Shown here: one piece after another, positions 16,588 through 25,106 of the stretch | How positions within the stretch are numbered: position 1 is the first letter of the stretch | How the letters are laid out: each line of letters begins with the position of its first letter | NCBI GenBank assembly: GCA_964642315.1 | Contig: CAZXOG010000002.1 | Span: 124,001 to 188,000, forward strand | Direction of reading: 5' to 3' | Source: JAGVDM01 sp964642315 | GTDB lineage: Bacteria; Patescibacteriota; Gracilibacteria; Peribacterales; Peribacteraceae | DNA length: 64,000 nucleotides | Translations under genes and position numbers: made by a program | Notes under the pieces: generated by a model | Databases searched by the model: none | What the model was told of the DNA's origin: nothing | The model's input: the letters and a program-made list of their open reading frames with translations, nothing else

Positions 16588-16902
16588 GTGTCTCGCCGTC
16601 CCGCCATGCTCGGCTCTGTTATCCGGGAGATCATTGCCCCAGTGCTCCGCGAATGCCCGCCGGAATGCGGCATGGTCGCCATTACCGATGTGCAGGTATC
16701 TCCCGATTGTTCGTACGCAACCGTCTACGTGAGCGCATTGCGTTCGCCGGATGCGGCTCTTGCGTACATGGAATCCTGCCGCAAGGATTTGCAGCACAGG
16801 ATGAGTGAACTCAAACGCCGGCAGATTCCGCTACTCCGGTTCCGCTTGGATCGCACAGCGGAACGCGGAGAACGCATCGATGCGCTGCTTTCGGGAAGCT
16901 GA
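16588..16902 (+). CDS. rbfA: Ribosome-binding factor A
   Basis: Small KH-type protein (104 residues) that helps mature the 30S subunit and 16S rRNA 5' end. The signature ITDVQVSPDCSYATVYVSAL is the conserved RbfA strand-helix-strand. The C-terminal RFRLDRTAERGERIDALL is also typical. GTG start: TATACT (16575-16580) predicts transcription beginning one base earlier. The order rbfA then nrnA-type phosphoesterase is a familiar bacterial arrangement, although truB, often next, is elsewhere (56317). Confidence 0.9.
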   Translation: MSRRPAMLGSVIREIIAPVLRECPPECGMVAITDVQVSPDCSYATVYVSALRSPDAALAYMESCRKDLQHRMSELKRRQIPLLRFRLDRTAERGERIDALLSGS

Positions 16903-17013
16903 ACGTGCGTTGAGGTTGCTTGGCGTATTGCAGTCATGCGACACCTTTCGCAAGCCTGCAACACCTGTGCGTTGCCCGCGCTTCGCGAAGCACTCTATGC
17001 TCCCACCCTTCTC

Positions 17014-17985
17014 ATGTTCGAGCGATCGGATGCACTGCAGGCGAGCACTCTCTTCTCCCAGGCGCGGCGCATCGTGTGCATCTGCCACCGCAATCCCGAC
17101 GGCGATGCTGTCGGTGCGCTTCTCGGTATGGGGGCGCTCATTGAGCAGGCGTTCCCGCACATCCCGGTTTTGCTCCATTGCAAGGATGCCGTGCCGGAGA
17201 CGTTCCGTTTCCTCCCCGGTTCCGCCCGTGTGCAGACATTCCTGATGCCCCAGGAGGGGGATGTCGTTGTCTTTCTTGATTGTGCTGAACCCAAACTCAC
17301 TGACTTGCACGAGTCGCACCCGCAGCTCTTCGATGGCACTATCTGTGGTGTCAATATTGATCACCATCCGACGAATTCCCGTTTCACGACGGTGAACCTC
17401 GTCGTGCCGGAAGCCGCGTCGTCGTGCGAGATCGTCGTTGCCCTTGCGGATATGCTTGGCTGGAACATCACGAGCGAGAACGCGACATGCCTCCTCACGG
17501 GTGTCTACACGGATACAGGCGGCCTCGTGCACAGCAACACTTCTGCCCGCGTCTACAGGACTGTTGCGCGGCTGCTGCGTTCCGGCGCACGGCAGCAGGC
17601 GATTGTGCAAGCGATATTCCGCACGGCGAAGCTCAGCACGCTCAAGCTGTGGGGGCGGGTACTCGAGAAGATTTCCATCACCGACGAGGGCGCGGCGATT
17701 TCCGCGGTGACTGAAGGCGATTTCCGGGCGACGGGCGCGGATTACTCGGAGCTTACCGGTGCGATTGACTACGTGAATGCAGTGCCCGGCATGCGGTTTT
17801 CCCTCATTCTCTCGGAGCGCGACGGCAAGGTGAAGGGATCGCTCCGCACGCTCCGGGACGATGTGGATGTCGCCGCCATGGCAGGCAAGTTCCATGGAGG
17901 CGGTCACAAGAAGGCGGCCGGGTTCGCGCTCGCCGGAAAGCTCAGGCCGGAAGTCCGCTGGAAGGTGGTTGAGGAACAGAAGTAG
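17014..17985 (+). CDS. DHH/DHHA1 phosphoesterase, NrnA-like
   Basis: Predicted oligoribonuclease (nanoRNase) or 3'-phosphoadenosine phosphatase. The DHH motifs are visible: CHRNPDGDAVGALLG, VFLDCAE and the signature NIDHHPTN, then TGVYTDTGGLVHSNT. The C-terminal DHHA1 domain ends with the glycine-rich KFHGGGHKKAAGF. I start at the ATG at 17014, giving a normal-length N-terminus (323 residues) with TATGCT twelve bases upstream; longer in-frame starts exist up to 16936. It follows rbfA and is convergent with the VirB4-like gene with no gap. Confidence 0.88.
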   Translation: MFERSDALQASTLFSQARRIVCICHRNPDGDAVGALLGMGALIEQAFPHIPVLLHCKDAVPETFRFLPGSARVQTFLMPQEGDVVVFLDCAEPKLTDLHESHPQLFDGTICGVNIDHHPTNSRFTTVNLVVPEAASSCEIVVALADMLGWNITSENATCLLTGVYTDTGGLVHSNTSARVYRTVARLLRSGARQQAIVQAIFRTAKLSTLKLWGRVLEKISITDEGAAISAVTEGDFRATGADYSELTGAIDYVNAVPGMRFSLILSERDGKVKGSLRTLRDDVDVAAMAGKFHGGGHKKAAGFALAGKLRPEVRWKVVEEQK

Positions 17986-20337
17986 TTACGCTTTCGGCTT
18001 TTCCTCTGTTCCCTGCGCTTCCGTTTTCGGGGTCGTTTTTTGCGTCTTCTCTCCGGCAGGCGTTACTGCAGTTCCCTTCTGGTTTTTTGCAGCCGCCTCC
18101 TGCGCTGCATGCGCTTTCTCGTACTCGTTGAAGATGCGTTCGTTCTCCTCATGCGATTTTTGTTCCTGGATCTTGCGTTCCATGTGATTCTCAATTTCCC
18201 CGTTCTTGCGCATTTCCTCCAGTGCCGCGAGCATCCGTTCGTTGGTGGCCTTCGGCGGTTCCGGCTTCTTCTCGGCCGGAGATTCTTTTCCCGCTTTCTG
18301 CTGCAGTTTTTCCGGTTCTTTCTGCTGCGCAACTGGCTCTCCGTCTTCCTGCGCCGCGGCAGCCCCAGTTTCGGGCAGATGCTCTTCTGCCCCCGGGACG
18401 TCGACTGCTTCCGCTTTTTGCTCCTTCGCGGCCTCTTTTTCCCTCGCCTTCTCCTCACGTTTCTTCAGCACTTCTTCCGGCTTGGTCGTGATGAGTCTAT
18501 CTTCCTGCGGGCTTGCGACGATCTGGATTGCCACGTGCTTGTTGCCCGCGAAGAAGAGCCCTTGGCCAACATCGGAGTTGAGCAGCAGATATTTCTCGCC
18601 GTCGGTTAAGTAGAAGAGCTTCTGCAGGTTATCCACCGCGGATGCCGACTGCTTGAGGAGGATCTGAAGCGACGCGTTTGTGATGATCGGCTTGCCGTAC
18701 GGCGAGTTTACGAAGTCTTCCACGTCCTGCGTGATAGTGGAAATGCCGAGGTAGTACTTGCGGGCGCGCTTGATGAGGCCGTAGAGGAACCGCGCGGAGT
18801 CCTCGTGCTGCATGAGGTTCCACGCCTCGTCGATGACCATGAAGCGGCGCTTGAAGTCGGCGCGGATCCTGTTCCACAGGAAGTTCAGCACCACGTACAT
18901 GGCGATCGGGCGCAGCTGTTCCTCCAGATCGCGGATCTGGAAGACGATCATTTTGTTGTTGAGCTCGATGTTCGTCTGCTGGTCGAACACTCCCGCGTAG
19001 CTCCCTTCGGTGTACTTCATGAGCGTCTGTGCCATGTGCTCGCCGCCTTCGGTAGTGGAGAGCACGTCGACGAGCTCGTGCATCGTCGGCGGTTCCACTC
19101 CCTCCAGATTCTGCGTGTCGAGCTTGATCTTCTTCAGCGCGTAGGTGTCGAGGATTGCCTTGTCCAGAATGCCGTCCTCGGCAGGCGTGAGCGTGCCGAG
19201 CATGAGCTTGAAGAGCCCGTGGAGGTTGATCACTGCCGCGCGGAGCGTTTCCCCCGTTTCCGCCTCTTCCCCGCGTACTGCTTTCGGCAGGTCGAACGGG
19301 TTGATGCGGTAGGAGCTCTGGAGCGAGATCGGGATGTGCGTGCCGCCTACGGCGTCGCACAGTTCCACGTACTCGTTCTCCGGGTCGATGACGAAGACTT
19401 CCGTGCCGAACATCATCGACCGGAGGATTTCCAGTTTCACCGTGAAGGATTTCCCTGCGCCGGATGTGGCGAACACCGTGGCGTTGGCATTTGGCAGATC
19501 GAAGCGGTCGAAGATCACCAAGCTGTCGTTGTGCCGGTTGATGCCATACAGGATGCCGTGGTCCGAGGTAAGGTCGGAGCTCGAGAACGGGAAGCTCGTC
19601 GCGAGCGGCGACGTGTTCATGTTCCGGTTGATTTCCAGCTCGTCGACGCAGAACGGCAGCGTGCTCACCCATGCGTGCTCCATCTGGAACATCGCGGGTT
19701 TCGTGAGAACCAGCTTTCCTCCGAGGATGGATTCGATGTCCGTCTGGAGCTTGCGCAGCGCTTTGTCATCCTCCGCGTACAACGTGATGTACATGCCGAG
19801 CTGGAAGAGCTTCTCCCGTCCGCGTGCCAAGAGGTCACGCAGCTCCTCGGCGTCTTGCAGAGCGGCTTCCAGCACCGGATCGCGCACGATGCCGCGTTGT
19901 TCAAGCATGCGGATGGATGCCCGCATTTCCGTCACCTTCTTGCGGAGCATCTTCATGATGATCTTGTTGCTCGAGGGGTAGATGAACTGCGCGATGTCCA
20001 TCTCCGCGTCGAAGTTGATGACAGCAGAGAGCCAGTTCGGGTACAGGTAGTTCGGCCAGTTGTGCACGTAGAGTGTGCGGGAATGCCGCTCGTTCACGAC
20101 GACCGTGTCGTTCTGCACGTGCATGCCGGCCGGCGCGATGAGATCGAGGGTCTTCTGCAGCCCTTCCTCGTAACGTTGCAGTATGCTCTTCTCATCCTCG
20201 CTCAATTCGCCGTTTCCCGTTTCCATCAGGCGGGTGACCTGCATATGGAGCCCCAGCAGATCGTCGATTGCCGCGATCAGCAGCTGGTAACGCGGGGAGT
20301 GCGCGATTCCGGTTCCTGGAGTCTTTTGCTGTGTCAT
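17986..20337 (-). CDS. VirB4/TraC-like type IV secretion ATPase
   Basis: 783 residues. Walker A is ATSGAGKS at 290-297 and Walker B is RFMVIDEAWNLM near 520. QDVEDF and the NASLQILLKQS arginine-finger region follow. This is the conserved C-terminal motor of VirB4/TraC. The first 280 residues correspond to the VirB4 N-terminal domain. From about 640 on there is an unusual highly charged, Lys/Glu/Gln-rich low-complexity tail, probably helical. VirB4 powers pilus assembly or substrate transfer. The pilin-like genes at 10604-11931 and 55122-55472 may be partners. TATACT lies 11 bases before the ATG. Confidence 0.85.
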   Translation of the reverse strand: MTQQKTPGTGIAHSPRYQLLIAAIDDLLGLHMQVTRLMETGNGELSEDEKSILQRYEEGLQKTLDLIAPAGMHVQNDTVVVNERHSRTLYVHNWPNYLYPNWLSAVINFDAEMDIAQFIYPSSNKIIMKMLRKKVTEMRASIRMLEQRGIVRDPVLEAALQDAEELRDLLARGREKLFQLGMYITLYAEDDKALRKLQTDIESILGGKLVLTKPAMFQMEHAWVSTLPFCVDELEINRNMNTSPLATSFPFSSSDLTSDHGILYGINRHNDSLVIFDRFDLPNANATVFATSGAGKSFTVKLEILRSMMFGTEVFVIDPENEYVELCDAVGGTHIPISLQSSYRINPFDLPKAVRGEEAETGETLRAAVINLHGLFKLMLGTLTPAEDGILDKAILDTYALKKIKLDTQNLEGVEPPTMHELVDVLSTTEGGEHMAQTLMKYTEGSYAGVFDQQTNIELNNKMIVFQIRDLEEQLRPIAMYVVLNFLWNRIRADFKRRFMVIDEAWNLMQHEDSARFLYGLIKRARKYYLGISTITQDVEDFVNSPYGKPIITNASLQILLKQSASAVDNLQKLFYLTDGEKYLLLNSDVGQGLFFAGNKHVAIQIVASPQEDRLITTKPEEVLKKREEKAREKEAAKEQKAEAVDVPGAEEHLPETGAAAAQEDGEPVAQQKEPEKLQQKAGKESPAEKKPEPPKATNERMLAALEEMRKNGEIENHMERKIQEQKSHEENERIFNEYEKAHAAQEAAAKNQKGTAVTPAGEKTQKTTPKTEAQGTEEKPKA

Positions 20338-20438
20338 GTTTTCTCAAGAGTATACCATTTTTCGCTCCACGACGCAATTCCCCTATGGGCTGTTCCGGGG
20401 GCGATTTGTGGCTTTCTTTGCCGGTGATTTGGCTATTC

Positions 20439-21335
20439 TCACTCCGCCAGCCCGGGGATGACAGCCGGCTCCTTGGTTTTTGCCGTATTCTGCTCAATGA
20501 GGTCGAGGTTCTCGATGCCCGGCACTTCCACTACCTTGAGGCCGGCGAGAAGCACGCGGCGGTTCTTCGTGATTGCGTCGTACCGTTCCTCCGCAACACT
20601 CATGAGTTTCTCGTATGGCTTGAGGATGTCCTTCGTCTGCGAGAGCTGCGTTTCCAGCTCCGCGAGGCTCGCTTTGGATGAAACCAGCTCTTCCTGGTGC
20701 TCACTGGCGAACTCGTAATTTTCCTCCTTGATCGCTTTCTGGACTGACCGCTCCAGCTCCCGGACTGCGCCGCGTTGTTCTTTGAGCCGGGTATCCAGGT
20801 CTTCCTGCAGGGCGGTGAGTTCGGTGATCTTTCGCCGTGCCAGCGTCGTGATGTTCTCCAGCGAACGCAGGTACCTGTCGAGCGCTTCTTCCCTGTCGAT
20901 GCTGCGGTTGAGAATGTCCACGATATCCGCCTGCAGCACGGCGCCGAATTCTTTGAGCAGCGCGAATGTCTCGCTCGATTCCGGTGTGGATTGTCCAATG
21001 AGGATGAGTTGCTGTGCCTCAATACCCATGTTTGCGGCTCTCACCGGCACGAAAGCGCCTTGTGTGAGGTAGAGATTCGTGTAAATGCCCAGAGATGCTG
21101 CCGGGCGCTTCGTGCCAATGCGTTTCGACGGCTCGTTGACGAGTAATGTGCTGTACGCGCCGGCTTTTGTGCCGCTCGTTTCGATGAAGAGCACTGATCC
21201 CGATGTGGAAACGGGGGCTGATCCCGAAGAGGTCTCCTGTACCACAACATCGGTATCTGCACGGATTCCCCCGCAGCTCATGAGTAGAAGTGCAAGTGAC
21301 GCAAGCAATCGGTGATGACGGAAGAGTGGCTGCAC
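20439..21335 (-). CDS. Coiled-coil lipoprotein, unknown function
   Basis: About 298 residues from the GTG at 21335. That start puts a signal peptide ending in a lipobox at the N-terminus (LLASLALLLMSCGG). TACAAT lies at 21345-21350 (minus strand), predicting a three-base leader. The first part (to about 120) has a beta-rich segment. Residues about 140-250 are strongly heptad-like (NITTLARRKITELTALQEDL, VRELERSVQKAIKEENYEFA), a long coiled coil. The end is short and hydrophobic. No recognised family. Divergent from argS. Confidence 0.75.
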   Translation of the reverse strand: MQPLFRHHRLLASLALLLMSCGGIRADTDVVVQETSSGSAPVSTSGSVLFIETSGTKAGAYSTLLVNEPSKRIGTKRPAASLGIYTNLYLTQGAFVPVRAANMGIEAQQLILIGQSTPESSETFALLKEFGAVLQADIVDILNRSIDREEALDRYLRSLENITTLARRKITELTALQEDLDTRLKEQRGAVRELERSVQKAIKEENYEFASEHQEELVSSKASLAELETQLSQTKDILKPYEKLMSVAEERYDAITKNRRVLLAGLKVVEVPGIENLDLIEQNTAKTKEPAVIPGLAE

Positions 21336-21591
21336 TATCAGAACATTGTACAATAATTTTACTTCATTAGCAATTCTTCCCAGGATCCAAAGGATCCAAG
21401 CCAAAACATTTTCGTTGAGCACAGAATTTCTCCACAATATACGTGAAGTATGATTTGCATACATTTTGTGTTCAAAACATGGAGAATTTTCTTGAGCAAG
21501 AGCAAATTTTTTAATCGCATAGCAGATCCCATTTTCACTGCTATATTTACAGTAATTTTTTGAGTATAAGTTTTATTCATGTCTTGATTCC
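21336..21591. other. AT-rich intergenic region between divergent genes
   Basis: About 255 bases, far richer in A+T than the rest of the window, between the coiled-coil lipoprotein gene and argS. It holds the TACAAT promoter of the former and, near 21560-21580, several TATAA-like options for argS. A short direct repeat (GGATCCAA twice, near 21383) is present. No coding frame is convincing. Confidence 0.6.
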
Positions 21592-23295
21592 ATGCGTGTG
21601 TCTTCTCTCGAGACGGCGGTGAGGAAAATACTGGAATCCTCGTTCGGGATCTCCCCTGATGTTGTGCCGTGGTCACGTCCCGGTTCCGCTGAATACGGCG
21701 ATATCGCAACGCCAATTGCCCTGCAGGTTGCAAAGCGCGTCAAGAAGAAGCCGATCGACATTGCACAGGAGATCGCGGCATCCCTCGGGAAGCATCCCCT
21801 CGTGGAACGCTGCGAGGTGGCGGCCCCGGGGTACGTGAATGTGTGGCTCGGATTCGCGGCCCACCGGGAGCGGCTTGCAGACACTCGTTCTTCCTGTACG
21901 CCGGCTGCTCCGCGCGAGGAACCGCCTGTCATCATCGATTACTCCGGGCCGAACATCGCCAAGCCACTCGGGATCCACCACATTCTCAGCACGGTCATCG
22001 GGCAGGTGATCGTGAATCTGTGCCGGCATACCGGCGGGAATGTGATCGGGTGGAGTTATCCCGGCGATTGGGGGACGCAGTTCGGTAAGCTTGCTGTTGC
22101 CTTCGGGCGCTGGGGCGGCGGAAAACCTGCCGCGGAGTACACCGTGGATGAATTGCTCGCGCTCTATGTGCGGTTCCACAGAGAGGCGGAGGAGAACCCC
22201 GCACTCGAGGAAGAAGGGCGCGCCGCATTCGCGAAGCTCGAGAAAGGGGATCCGGCCCTGCGTGCGTTCTGGGTGGACGTCGTGAAGGTGTCGCGTGCCG
22301 CGCTCGGTGCGCTGTACGAGCGCCTCCACGTGCACCTCGACCGCGAGACGGGCGAGAGTTTCTACGAGGACAAGATGGCACCCATCCTGCAGGAGGGAAT
22401 GACGAAGGGGGTGTTCACCGAGGGGGAGGGCGGTTCGCTCATCGTGGAGTTCCCACCGGCGGAGGATCTTCCGCCGTTCCTCCTGCGCAAGAGCGACGGT
22501 TCGACGCTCTATGCAACGCGTGATCTCGCGATGATTCGGTACCGGATCGACACATGCCATCCTTCGGCGATTTCCTACGTTGTGGATGTCGCCCAGAGCC
22601 TGCACTTCCGGCAACTCTTCGCGACGGCGCGTTTGCTTGGCTGGAAGCTCCCGGAACTCCAGCACACGGTGTTCGGACGCATGCGTTTCGCCGATGCGGC
22701 CATGAGCACGCGCAAGGGTACCGTGCTCAAGCTTGAATCAGTGCTTGATGAGGCAGTGCGCAGGGCGGGCCAGGTGATCAAGGATCACGGGGAAGAGATC
22801 CAGACCGATGATCCTGCCGCTCTTGCCGAGATGATGGGCGTCGGTGCCGTGGCGTACGGCATCCTCTCGCAGAACCGGCGTATGGACATGGTCTTCGATT
22901 GGGCGAAGGTTTTGAGTTTCGACGGGAACAGTGCGCCGTACCTGCAGTACACCCACGCGCGTGCCCGGTCAGTGCTGCGCAAAGCGGGCGCGGGCTATGT
23001 CCCCGTGCCGGAATCCGGCGTGGAGGTGTTTTCGCCGCACGAGCGTGTGCTCGTGAATTCCCTGTCGCAGTTTCCGGCGGTACTTGAGCAGGCACGTGCG
23101 GAACAGATGCCGCATGTCCTCGCGCATTTCCTCTTTTCCCTCTGCCAGGATTTCAACGCGTTCTACAACGCCGAACCGATCCTCAAGGCTCCGGAGCGGG
23201 AGAAGGCACTCCGGCTCTCCCTCACGTCGCTCACGGCTGATGTGCTGCGGTGCGGTGCCGAACTCCTCACACTCCGTGTTCCAGATCGCATGTAA
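21592..23295 (+). CDS. argS: Arginyl-tRNA synthetase
   Basis: 567-residue class I synthetase. The N-terminal Add-1-like domain precedes VIIDYSGPNIAKPLGIHHIL, where GIHH stands in for the usual HVGH signature. GWSYPGDWGTQFGKLAVAFG, the AMSTRKGT loop and the C-terminal DALR anticodon-binding domain (GNSAPYLQYTHARARSVLRK) follow. Substitution of the HIGH motif is noteworthy but is, to my recollection, common in Patescibacteria ArgRS. ATG is the first start after the AT-rich promoter region; no clear Shine-Dalgarno is present. Confidence 0.94.
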   Translation: MRVSSLETAVRKILESSFGISPDVVPWSRPGSAEYGDIATPIALQVAKRVKKKPIDIAQEIAASLGKHPLVERCEVAAPGYVNVWLGFAAHRERLADTRSSCTPAAPREEPPVIIDYSGPNIAKPLGIHHILSTVIGQVIVNLCRHTGGNVIGWSYPGDWGTQFGKLAVAFGRWGGGKPAAEYTVDELLALYVRFHREAEENPALEEEGRAAFAKLEKGDPALRAFWVDVVKVSRAALGALYERLHVHLDRETGESFYEDKMAPILQEGMTKGVFTEGEGGSLIVEFPPAEDLPPFLLRKSDGSTLYATRDLAMIRYRIDTCHPSAISYVVDVAQSLHFRQLFATARLLGWKLPELQHTVFGRMRFADAAMSTRKGTVLKLESVLDEAVRRAGQVIKDHGEEIQTDDPAALAEMMGVGAVAYGILSQNRRMDMVFDWAKVLSFDGNSAPYLQYTHARARSVLRKAGAGYVPVPESGVEVFSPHERVLVNSLSQFPAVLEQARAEQMPHVLAHFLFSLCQDFNAFYNAEPILKAPEREKALRLSLTSLTADVLRCGAELLTLRVPDRM

Positions 23296-23310
23296 TCTCC
23301 CCCCTTTCCC

Positions 23311-24768
23311 ATGTCCCGCTCTCTGCACAGGCGGCACACTGCCGTCACCACCCGTCCACTCATCGCGTTCCTGCTCGTCGCCTCGTTCGGCATTCTCTTC
23401 GTGGGCTGCGGTGGCCCATCCTCCACCCGCGATGAGCCACTCGAGGAGGAGTTCACGTTCACGGAGCAGGATCTCGTCCGTTTCCGCGAGTTAGCGCGGC
23501 AGGCGCAGGATGAAGTGGAACAACAGACGGGGAGTGGCCTCTTCGTGCCACGCATTGCCGAGGGATCCGGCGCGAGCGTTCCGACGGCAACGGCAGGTGT
23601 GCCGCCCGTGCTCGATCTCTCCAAGGTCCAGACGTACAACACGTTGCGGCAGGGCGGACAACAGGGAGATCAGGGCAAGAACACCTATCGCGTGACGAAC
23701 GTGTTCCTCAATGTCCGGAAGGAGCCGCGTGTCACCGCGGGGACGGTCGGGCGGCTCTCTAAGGGGGATACGGTCGAGCTCCTCGATTTTGTCGATGCGG
23801 CGTGGGCGAAGGTACGGCTTTCCGATGGGACGGAGGGGTTCGTTTCCACCAGGTACATCGCGAAGCTCGTGGCGGAAGATCGTCTCCAGGAGGAGAAGAA
23901 GGCGTTCGATGGCATGTACTTCGTCGATTTCGGTTTCCTCAACGTCCGCAAGTCGCCGGATACGCAGGCGGAGAAACTGGGGGAACTCCCGGGCCAGGCG
24001 ATCGTGCGGCCGCTCGATGTGGGTGAGGTATGGGCGCGCATTCCGTTCAACGGTGGCGAGGGGTACGTGGCGGCGGAGTACCTGGCGCCGTTCCTGCCGA
24101 ACTTTCTCGTGCGGCAGGAGGTGTACCAGTTGCCGGTCCTGCATTACCGGTTCAACCAGGCGGGGCTCACCGATGCGCTTGCACGCCATGTCGCGCGACT
24201 GAAAGAGGCGGGATACCGTCCGATGACGTTCCGGCAGTTCAAGGATCTCATCCTCGCGCAGGAGGAGCGCGATGTTCGCGTGGAGCCGAAATCGGTGATC
24301 CTTGCCTTCTCTGATGTGACGCCGCAGAATCTGCCGGATATTGCCGATGTACTCGCCGCGAGCGGCGTTCCCGGGACATTCTTCCTCTCCACGCGTTCCG
24401 TGGGGATGGATGGCATCACGGCGAAACAGATTGTCACGCTCATCGCGAACGGGTCGGACGTGCAGTCCGGGGCGCACGCAGGAGACGATCTCCGATCCAT
24501 GACGAACGCGCAGGTCGAGTTGGAGCTCAAACAGAGCAGGAAGATCCTGGAGGACATCACAGGTCGGGATGTGTTCGCCGTTGCGTATCCGTGGGGCGGC
24601 GTGAATGACCGTGTTCTCCAGTTCGCCGCGGACGCAGGGTACCTGTTTGGCGTGGGCGCATCACCGAAACCGCGCTTCACGCGGGCGGAATTCCTCCAGA
24701 TGCCGAGCTACCTCGTGAGCGCCAGCATGACGGAGGACGATGTTCTCGCCCTGCTCGTGCAGCAGTAG
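23311..24768 (+). CDS. Lipoprotein with two SH3b domains and a degenerate NodB deacetylase domain
   Basis: 485 residues. Lipobox FVGCGG (C33). Two bacterial SH3 domains follow (VTNVFLNVRKEPRVTAGTVG and VDFGFLNVRKSPDTQAEKLG). A C-terminal polysaccharide-deacetylase fold then starts at LHYRFNQ. Motif 1, normally TFDDG, is LAFSDV, so the catalytic-base aspartate is replaced by serine. Motif 2 has one histidine (SGAHAGDDL) where HxxxH is usual. Motif 3 is VAYPWGG. It is therefore likely a wall-binding protein without, or with altered, deacetylase activity. It follows argS by 15 bases and may be co-transcribed. Confidence 0.8.
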   Translation: MSRSLHRRHTAVTTRPLIAFLLVASFGILFVGCGGPSSTRDEPLEEEFTFTEQDLVRFRELARQAQDEVEQQTGSGLFVPRIAEGSGASVPTATAGVPPVLDLSKVQTYNTLRQGGQQGDQGKNTYRVTNVFLNVRKEPRVTAGTVGRLSKGDTVELLDFVDAAWAKVRLSDGTEGFVSTRYIAKLVAEDRLQEEKKAFDGMYFVDFGFLNVRKSPDTQAEKLGELPGQAIVRPLDVGEVWARIPFNGGEGYVAAEYLAPFLPNFLVRQEVYQLPVLHYRFNQAGLTDALARHVARLKEAGYRPMTFRQFKDLILAQEERDVRVEPKSVILAFSDVTPQNLPDIADVLAASGVPGTFFLSTRSVGMDGITAKQIVTLIANGSDVQSGAHAGDDLRSMTNAQVELELKQSRKILEDITGRDVFAVAYPWGGVNDRVLQFAADAGYLFGVGASPKPRFTRAEFLQMPSYLVSASMTEDDVLALLVQQ

Positions 24769-24778
24769 TGCGCGCTCC

Positions 24779-25090
24779 TCACTGCCCGTTACTCTTCAGG
24801 AGATTCTGCAGGGAAGTGATGTCCAGGCCATTCAGGAGATTCTGCGCGTTCTGGCCCGCGACGTTCGATGCTTGGCGCGCCGCGGCAGCGGCCATCTGCT
24901 CTATGAGCTGATCCCCGTACGTGTAGATGTACCAGAGGCTTGCGATGAACACGACAAGCGGGATAAGGCTGAGGATTCCGCGCAGCGTGGCACCCCACAT
25001 CCGCAGGCGGTCCCGCCCGTTCATCTGCTGCAGGAGATCAATGATCCGGTCGAGTTTCTCCTCTGCCGTGGCTGGTGGTTGCTTGGCCAT
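24779..25090 (-). CDS. Small single-TM membrane protein, unknown
   Basis: 103 residues: a charged N-terminal helix (AEEKLDRIIDLLQQMNGRDR), one membrane segment (GILSLIPLVVFIASLWYIYTY) and an amphipathic C-terminal tail rich in Ala, Gln and Asn. The ATG at 25090 lies exactly six bases after TACAAT, so the message should be leaderless. Longer in-frame starts would cross this promoter. Function unknown; convergent with the SH3/NodB lipoprotein and downstream of the wall operon. Confidence 0.7.
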   Translation of the reverse strand: MAKQPPATAEEKLDRIIDLLQQMNGRDRLRMWGATLRGILSLIPLVVFIASLWYIYTYGDQLIEQMAAAAARQASNVAGQNAQNLLNGLDITSLQNLLKSNGQ

Positions 25091-25106
25091 GGGCGGATTG
25101 TAGCAC

